DNA of 64,000 nucleotides from Portulaca oleracea (Eukaryota > Streptophyta > Magnoliopsida > Caryophyllales > Portulacaceae). Shown in pieces: positions 58,501 through 64,000 of this stretch (position 1 is its first letter; each line of letters starts with the position of its first letter). Made by a program: the position numbers and the translations under genes. The stretch covers positions 25,046,355-25,110,354 of the forward strand of contig CM055877.1 in assembly GCA_029582165.1 (NCBI GenBank). Direction: 5' to 3'. The notes under the pieces are model-generated. The model was not told the origin of the DNA and searched no databases. It saw nothing but the letters and a program-made list of their open reading frames with translations.

Positions 58501-59115
58501 TTCCGAATCTAGCACATGGGTGTGTGCGGAGCAAGAAGGCATTTCACCGCATTTAGGTACTCTCCGTAATCCCATCATTCGGGTCAGCGCCAACCTTCTA
58601 ATCCTTCGCCTCAGTACCCCTATGGAATGCCCGAGTATGCTCCTGCACCGACTGTGGATTTGGGTTTCGGCACTTCCTTTGCGGCGGTCGATCCTACTGT
58701 GGTGCTTCGCAGTGATTCGGGTGCATCTATGGGGTATAACCGTGCCCTCGCAGATGACGCCTCATCAGTGCTTCCGTCTCAACCAGTTGTTCCGTTACTC
58801 CTTCGCAGGGGTTTGGAGCGACCTCGATCGTCGGGATGGGAACGCAAACTCGTGAATGGTCGGTGGCTGTCCCGAGCTGTGGTAAGAACTTCTTGGCCTG
58901 CTCCACAGGGGTGGCCTGGAGATAATCAAGAGTGGCAGGTTCCAGAACACTCCTGGCTTAACGCGGCAAGATCAAGTATTGCACGCACCGCTCAAAGCGG
59001 TGATACAGAGGTAGTAGACTCCTCCTACTACCAATGGGACACTTACTTTGGAGCTGGAGGAAGCGGAGCCCATGGGGCCGATAGTGCCAGCGGTGGTGGC
59101 GGAGGTCTGGCATGA
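55561..59115 (+). pseudogene. Plant mobile domain (PMD, MAIN-like) protein gene of a gypsy element, frame-broken
   Basis: Exons by splice signals: 55561-55722 (MVRKARNPPVQPHAANWAHE), 56386-57062, 57143-57296, 57359-57703, 57784-57906, 57983-59115. The introns are short with clean GTA..CAG ends. Exon 2 has the PMD core (FWKCVKAWEPCTPRVMGRAL, ITPVDFVMITGLRWGG); exons 3-4 have NYLEQRKKPFGSLDELRRIL and DDVNWNAWVGFAIP; the last exon is an Arg/Ser/Asp-rich tail (RRSDAQVPRGRSERIDPPRH) and ends in a Gly-rich run. PMD proteins act in genome silencing and meristem maintenance, and PMD is often carried by gypsy and Mutator-like elements. Breaks: a frameshift near 56765-56790, one near 57170, and a stop/shift near 58570. 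Phases at all other junctions agree. It lies opposite in strand to the integrase at 63.3 kb, as antisense extra ORFs do in Tat elements. Confidence 0.7.
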
Positions 59116-61240
59116 TGACGATTGAGAATGATGCGCCTGCAGAGTTCTTATGCTATGCTATATACAACTCTTTGCTATGTACTTATGACAATGCCATGCA
59201 ATGATGTACTAAACCGAATGGGTTTATGTTTTATGTACTAGTGCAGCCTACTGATGCAATGCTTACGCAATGATTATGCAGTTATGACTTTCTATATACT
59301 ACTGAAATAACCTGGGACAAAGAATTTTAGATCAACACAAAGTCAAACAAGCAAGCACAAAGATTAATCTGGACTAAATCAAAACTCACTTCGAAAGAGA
59401 AATAGAAAGAAGTTTTCGAAACTTAAGGGAGAGAACAAGTAACTCAGAGGCATAAGTCTGCCAACAGTTCGAAGAATAATGCAAATATGCGCGGTTGGTT
59501 ATGGACGTAAGCTAGCCAGAAAGAGCAAAACTCTCATAGGAAAGAATGAACACTCAAACACTCGATTTTGAATATGTATGTGGGTTTCTCTCATACTCAA
59601 ACCAATAGAAGCAGACTACCATAAGCTTGGTAAGAACCTCGCTCTCCACTACTGGTATGCAATGTACAAGTGACAATCAAAAGGACTTTTTCGGGTTGTA
59701 ATGGGGCTTAGGCTAGGGTAAGGAGCGGTAAAATTTGGGAATGAGGGGTTAAAAGCCATGCTTGGATTGATTTTCAATGAAATCCTCTAAACTTCTCCTT
59801 CTCACTTAATGTATGCAAAGCGTTTTACCTTCCACCCTAAAACATCTGAACCGAGTACAACCAAGTCAAAAGTTTTCTGAACTTTAAGTTGCGTCTCCCC
59901 AATCGCCCTTTTATTTTTGAAACTCCTTTTTTTTTATTTTGATTTTTTTTTTTTTTATTTTTTTGATTTTTGATTTTTTTTATTTTTGATTTTTTTTTGT
60001 GGGTGATCGGGGAGAAGAAATCTCTATTATAACTTCGACTTTGAACAGCATAACCAAATTCGCTCAAAATATGGGACTTTCAAATTCTCCCAGACTTCAT
60101 ATTTTGCTCACACCAAACCAATTGTTCCCTCCCAAAAATGACAGACTTTCATCCAACCAAGCAAGGCAAAGGGATACTGGATATCATAGGCTAAGGCTTG
60201 TACTGTCAAGGTTCAAACATGAAAAAGGGATAAGCAAAGGCTAGGCGGGGCAAAAGGAACGGTAAATACAATGTAGGGAAGGCTATTTGGCTATGTAGCT
60301 TAAAAAGAAAATCGAATGCCTCAATCACTTTGTCACGGTGTGCAATGCAAACATGTAGTCTCAAGCAAGATGCAAAACAAGTTCTAGAGATGCGACTAAT
60401 GGGTGAGTCACTCAGGGGATCATGGAATTGATGAAAATGATCAATTCGACTTTTAGGCAAAGTGGGCTTACGGGATGGGGCTCAACCAACTAAACTTAGC
60501 CCAAAGATTTGCGGCACGCACATTTATACCTTCTAAGATAGTCAAAGCAGTCAGATACGTCTTCTATTACTGGTCTCAAAATCAGAAGGTTTGAAGAAAA
60601 GGTTTCAAAAACTTTTGAGATCTCATCCAGATTTTTCTAAGTGAAGCAAGTTGAGCTGGGGAAAAGTTCGATTTTCAGAAAAGGTCAAGGACTCTTTTTT
60701 TTTATTTTACTTTTTTTTTTACCTTACGACTAAAACTGATATGATGCTCATGCAACATGCGACCTACATGACGGGAGACTTATGCAATGCAATATGCGAC
60801 TAACATGGTGGGATCATTCCCACTTCCCCAAACGGAAAAAGATGATAAAAAGAAAAACAAAACATTAAGTATTATAAGTAAATTCGAACTATAGTTTCAG
60901 GACTAGCGAAGACACATAGTTATCTCGCGGACCCGCATTATGACCCAAAATAGAGCTGAAGAGGCTTCTTGATCGAATCCAAAAGACTAAGCAAACCGTC
61001 TGACATTTAAGCCCAAATGGAGTCCCACTCGCGAATACTGGGTCGAAAAATGGGGCAATAGAAGCCCAGAAACCCGTCTGGGTTGTTTGCGGCTTGGGCT
61101 TGGGCGGCATAGTATGAATAGAAGCCCAGAAACCCGTCTGGGTTGTTTGCAGCCGACATATTGTCTCCCACTTGTGCTCGGACAACCGACATTTGTTTCC
61201 GACTTGAGCTTGGTTTGGACAAGCAACCCGTCTGGGTTCT
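59116..61240. other. Gene-free stretch of the gypsy region
   Basis: T-rich runs at 59920-59998 and 60695-60720, ATGCAATG-type reiterations (59190-59280, 60740-60800), and the promoter region of the DUF7745-like gene. A direct duplication of GAAGCCCAGAAACCCGTCTG at 61061 and 61121 is exactly 60 bp apart. No coding sequence is supportable. Confidence 0.6.
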
Positions 61241-61243
61241 TGC

Positions 61244-61250
61244 TATAAAT
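61244..61250 (+). promoter_or_regulatory. TATA box for the DUF7745-like gene
   Basis: TATAAAT in GGTTCTTGCTATAAATACGT, 5 bp after the hairpin motif at 61225-61239 and 226 bp before the ATG at 61476. The spacing and C/A-rich leader suit a real start site. Confidence 0.6.
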
Positions 61251-61475
61251 ACGTCCCTTCCCCAACACATACCATCACAAACCTCAAAGCCTCTTCACTA
61301 GAAAGAGAAACCCGTCCCAGTTTCTGCCACAGACCGCAAAGCCACTGCTTTTTTTATCCGCCAGAAAAACAAACAAGAACCCGTCCCAGTTCTACTGAAC
61401 CCGTCTGGGTTCGCTGCCGCCACAAAATCAACAACCAACTCGCCCGGATTATAACAAATCTGTCCTTTCGACCTC

Positions 61476-62920
61476 ATGGCTTTCGAAAAGAAGTTAGCCA
61501 CTTGGATGAGTACTTTGTCCAAAGAAGAAAAGAGAGAATTGGGGAGGTATAAGCTGACATCGCTGCTTAGCTTGAGGCAAGTGAAGATAGATTGGGATTT
61601 CCTGCGCGCTGTTGAAACCTTCTGGGATAAGGAATTCCATGTGTTTAGATTCAACATGCGGGAATTGGTTCCTTTGCCTGAAGAATGGTCTTCTATCCTT
61701 GGGACGAATCATTATGCTCCACCAGTAGTGCCTCCATTGACTACTGACGCAAGGAAAGACTATAAAGAGCTATTATGCCTCCCCAGTGGTAATCCAGAGT
61801 GCGATAATAGGGGATAAGGTGCACTTTCAAACCATAGTGGAATACTTCCAAGCCCCTGAAACCTTAGAGTACGGGCCCGTGGTGCGGGTGAGAGCCCTGG
61901 TATTATGCCTGCTGGGAGAATTTTGTTTCTATCATGGCGGTAGAAGGACGGGTCCCGCGAATTTGATCTACGTGGTAGAGGATATGGCTCGCGGTTACAA
62001 TCCTGTACCGGTGATTCTGGGAGAAACGTTGATGTGTCTTGATGACTCTGACCCGGAGCATGATTACCGAGGTAGCCCCCTGATTCTGCAGGTAAGCCGT
62101 GCGTTTTTTTTTTTTTTTTTTTTTGCACGACATAACTTATTACCTTATTCTGCGGCACAGGTTTGGTTAATGGAGCACCTTGGCCTGGTCGAAAAGGCGG
62201 AATATGCAACAGCGTTGGCGAACTTCTGTCAGCGCAAGAGGAAGTATCCCGGGCGTCGATCAGTAACCGAATGGGTCGATCTGAAGAAACTCAAGAGATC
62301 ACAGATGCTGGTGGATTGAAAACTGGCACATTCCAGAGTACGTCACTTGTGATCAAAGAAACCCCTACGTGTGCATTGCAAGCCTGACACACTTGACATT
62401 CTACTTCCCAGAGCGGGGCATGAGACAAATGGGGTTGAGGCAACGTATTCCCGACAAAACTCATGATGCCCCGAAGTTACTTCATCTCAAGAGGAGCGTT
62501 GTGGAATCCTGGCTGAAATATTGGGAGAAACGGCCCACTGTTCGTGCTCCTTCGAAAGCGCGCGTGTCTGAAATGACTGTTCCTGGCTATCAAGATTGGC
62601 TGACGGCCGTGGTGGTAACAAGGAGAGCCGAGGAAACTAGACGGAATCTGAAAGCTGCTGCAACAGATAGGTTGGGCCCTAAGAATGATGTATTGCAGCG
62701 TTTGGGTCCCAAGATCACTGTGAAAGATCGATTGGGCCCTAAAACTGACGTGAAGGATAGGCTTGGCCCGTTACCGAAAAGTACTGAAAAAGGAAAAGCC
62801 TCTCAGGAGAATGAGAAGAAGAGATACCATCCTAAGGACACTGAGGGAGGGACTAGTGACACCAAAGAGACCGGAGTTGGACCAAAGTCTACTGACAAAA
62901 AGAAGATGAAACGGGCCTGA
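61476..62920 (+). pseudogene. DUF7745-like protein gene of a gypsy element, frame-broken
   Basis: Exon 1 61476-62091 starts MAFEKKLATWMSTLSKEEKR and has VKIDWDFLRAVETFWDKEFH; after a frameshift near 61785 it continues VHFQTIVEYFQAPE and GPVVRVRALVLCLLGEF, ending ..SPLILQ before GTAAGC. Intron 62092-62160 includes a T-run. Exon 2 starts VWLMEHLGLVEKAEYATALA; a second frameshift lies near 62305, after which WIENWHIPEYVTCDQRNPYV and LTHLTFYFPERGMRQMG follow in another frame. The C-terminus holds four RLGPK repeats and a Lys-rich tail. This layout matches the retrotransposon-associated DUF7745 family; its function is unknown. Both breaks are single indels, so the gene is recently dead or miscalled. 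Confidence 0.65.
62661..62790 (+). repeat. 30-bp coding tandem repeat (four units, DRLGPK)
   Basis: Units translate as DRLGPKNDVL, QRLGPKITVK, DRLGPKTDVK and DRLGPLPK. Each unit is about 30 nt and in frame, with third-position changes, so it was kept as coding sequence for some time after duplication. Confidence 0.85.
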
Positions 62921-62939
62921 AACCGTGTGCCAATTTATA

Positions 62940-62972
<33 letters not shown>

Positions 62973-63288
62973 ATAATATTTTAGCTGAACCTTTATTAGT
63001 TACAATTAGAGTAATTGCAACATTATTCGAAAGACCAAGTATTGTAATGAATTTCTCCTTTATAAATAATAATAGCAGTCATTAATACAACGAAGTCTTC
63101 CTTTTGCACTTTTTTTTTAAAAAACCAATACACGACCCGAGTCTATTTGAGGCGTAGCTTTCTTCAACCCGTAACCCAAAAACCCGTCTGGGTTCCTTGT
63201 GGCCTATCATGAAGCCCGAACCCGCCTTAGTACGGCCAAGTGTCTAGAAATTCTCCTTCTAGTTGCTTGGCCGATTCAGTCGACCTCG
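62921..63288. other. Spacer between converging DUF7745-like and pol frames
   Basis: A T-run at about 62939-62972, AT-rich sequence, and one copy of the hairpin motif (63181-63195). No coding sequence. Confidence 0.6.
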
Positions 63289-64000
63289 TTATGCGTAAAA
63301 CTTCTTCAACTGGTCCAGGTTGGTGGGCTGTATTAACTCTTCTCCTTCTGTAGTGACTAAACGGGCTACTCCCCCCGGCAGTATTTGTTTAATGACATAA
63401 GGCCCTTTCCAATTTGGTGCAAATTTACCCCTTGGATCTTGAACGGGTGCCCTCATCTCCTTAAGCACTAAATCTCCTTCTTGAAGAACCCGGTCCTTAA
63501 CCTTCCTGTTAAAAGCCCTAGCTATACGAGCCTGATACAAGTGCACATTGTGTAAGGCCCTGAGCCTTCTCTCGTCAATAAACGTCAACTCTTCATATCT
63601 GGCCCTAGCCCATTCAGCTTCTGGTAGTTGACTTTCAGCAAGTATGCGGAGAGATGGTATGGCGAGTTCAACTGGAAGTACTGCTTCCATTCCGTAAACC
63701 AAGGCAAAAGGGCTTGCTCCCGTTCCTGTTCGAATTGAAGTTCTGTATCCCCATAAGGCGAAGGGAAGCTTATCAGGCCAATCCTTGTATGTTACTGCCG
63801 TTTTCTTAATGATTCCTGCGAGAGTTTTGTTGGTTGCCTCCACCGCTCCATTAGTTTGGGGCCTGTAGGGCGAGGACTTGTGATGCTTGATCTTATACTT
63901 AGCCAACAATACTTCAACCTCCTTCCTAAAATGGCTCCCGTTATCACTGATGATCTCGTGTGGCACCCCGTATCTACAAATGATATTGTTCAGGATGAAC
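63289..64000 (-). CDS. Ty3/gypsy integrase C-terminal half (partial, runs off the window)
   Basis: Open to the right edge of the window. The first residues visible on the minus strand are FILNNIICRYGVPHEIISDN, so catalytic Asp (SDNG) and Glu (GAVEATNKTLAG) of the DDE core are present. These are followed by DKLPFALWGYRTSIRTGTGA, SPFALVYGMEAVLPVEL and the C-terminal GPYVIKQILPGG, ending at TAA 63289-63291. This is the common plant gypsy integrase type (Tat/Athila-like). RT, RNase H and gag must lie beyond 64000. No lesion is seen in this part, in contrast to the two antisense genes. Confidence 0.9.
   Translation of the reverse strand, partial: FILNNIICRYGVPHEIISDNGSHFRKEVEVLLAKYKIKHHKSSPYRPQTNGAVEATNKTLAGIIKKTAVTYKDWPDKLPFALWGYRTSIRTGTGASPFALVYGMEAVLPVELAIPSLRILAESQLPEAEWARARYEELTFIDERRLRALHNVHLYQARIARAFNRKVKDRVLQEGDLVLKEMRAPVQDPRGKFAPNWKGPYVIKQILPGGVARLVTTEGEELIQPTNLDQLKKFYA

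Larger units (their letters stand above)
54866..63195. repeat. Dispersed hairpin motif GAACCCGTCTGGGTTC, about 17 copies or variants
   Basis: Perfect at 54966-54981 and 61397-61412; close variants at 54866, 54888 (inverse), 54986 (inverse), 55137 (inverse), 55949, 56001, 56054, 56142, 56229, 57603 (inverse), 61071, 61131, 61225, 61307, 61377 and 63181. Arms GAACCC/GGGTTC flank a GTCT centre. Copies occur in both orientations, mostly outside exons, and cluster before both TATA boxes and in the first PMD intron. Confidence 0.8.

Noticed and set aside
54866..63195. GTCTG-centred hairpins as a CRISPR or terminator series
   Set aside because: Spacing is irregular, orientation mixed, and the setting is eukaryotic.

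Overview
The window is plant nuclear DNA. It has spliced genes with GT-AG introns, plant-type proteins (a GLOX-type oxidase, LDL3, a plant mobile domain protein) and many nested plant transposable elements (Ty1/copia, Ty3/gypsy, LINE, SINE, hAT, Stowaway, CACTA). A eudicot is likely. The RRM-bearing LINE ORF1 at the left end resembles LINEs described in Caryophyllales such as beet, but this is only a weak hint at the taxon.

Three host genes are visible, all on the minus strand. (1) 5507-7552 is a three-exon gene for the V-ATPase proteolipid subunit c, with a one-base deletion in its last exon. (2) 16823-26805 is an eight-exon gene for an LSD1-like histone demethylase of the LDL3 type; I traced every junction and obtained an open frame of 1852 codons. 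(3) 49071-50720 is an intronless gene for a secreted copper-radical (glyoxal/galactose-type) oxidase, GLOX. All else that codes is from mobile elements.

Layout. 1-4.5 kb: a LINE relic, a truncated duplicate of the V-ATPase c 3' end, and a copia relic split by a hAT element with an 8-bp target duplication. 4.6-7.6 kb: the V-ATPase c gene, with a Stowaway MITE in its 3' flank and a small TIR element in an intron. 8.4-14.4 kb: a copia relic split by a 3.3-kb element with LTR-like ends (TG...CA, 5-bp duplication), then a gypsy gag relic. 14.7-15.1 kb: a fold-back MITE. 16.8-27.3 kb: LDL3. 27.3-42.7 kb: gene-free, with a second 3.6-kb member of the same LTR-like family in opposite orientation, a SINE, MITEs and broken retroelements. 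42.7-48.8 kb: a complete-length but mutated copia element with both LTRs. 49-50.7 kb: GLOX. 52.2-54.6 kb: a LINE relic and a CACTA end. 54.65-64 kb: a region that looks like a Tat/Ogre-type gypsy element. Its pol (integrase end) is on the minus strand, and two multi-exon genes lie on the opposite strand, each behind its own TATA box: a plant mobile domain protein and a DUF7745-like protein.

Four things deserve a second look: the copia element, whose presumed primer binding site does not match the usual tRNA and instead has a 15-nt perfect complement in its own LTR; the dispersed hairpin motif GAACCCGTCTGGGTTC, about 17 copies or variants across the gypsy region and close to both antisense promoters; host flanking DNA duplicated inside the 3' LTR of the copia element; and the V-ATPase c frameshift with its sister fragment. 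All calls were made by reading the sequence; exon ends and element borders are by eye and no database search was run.
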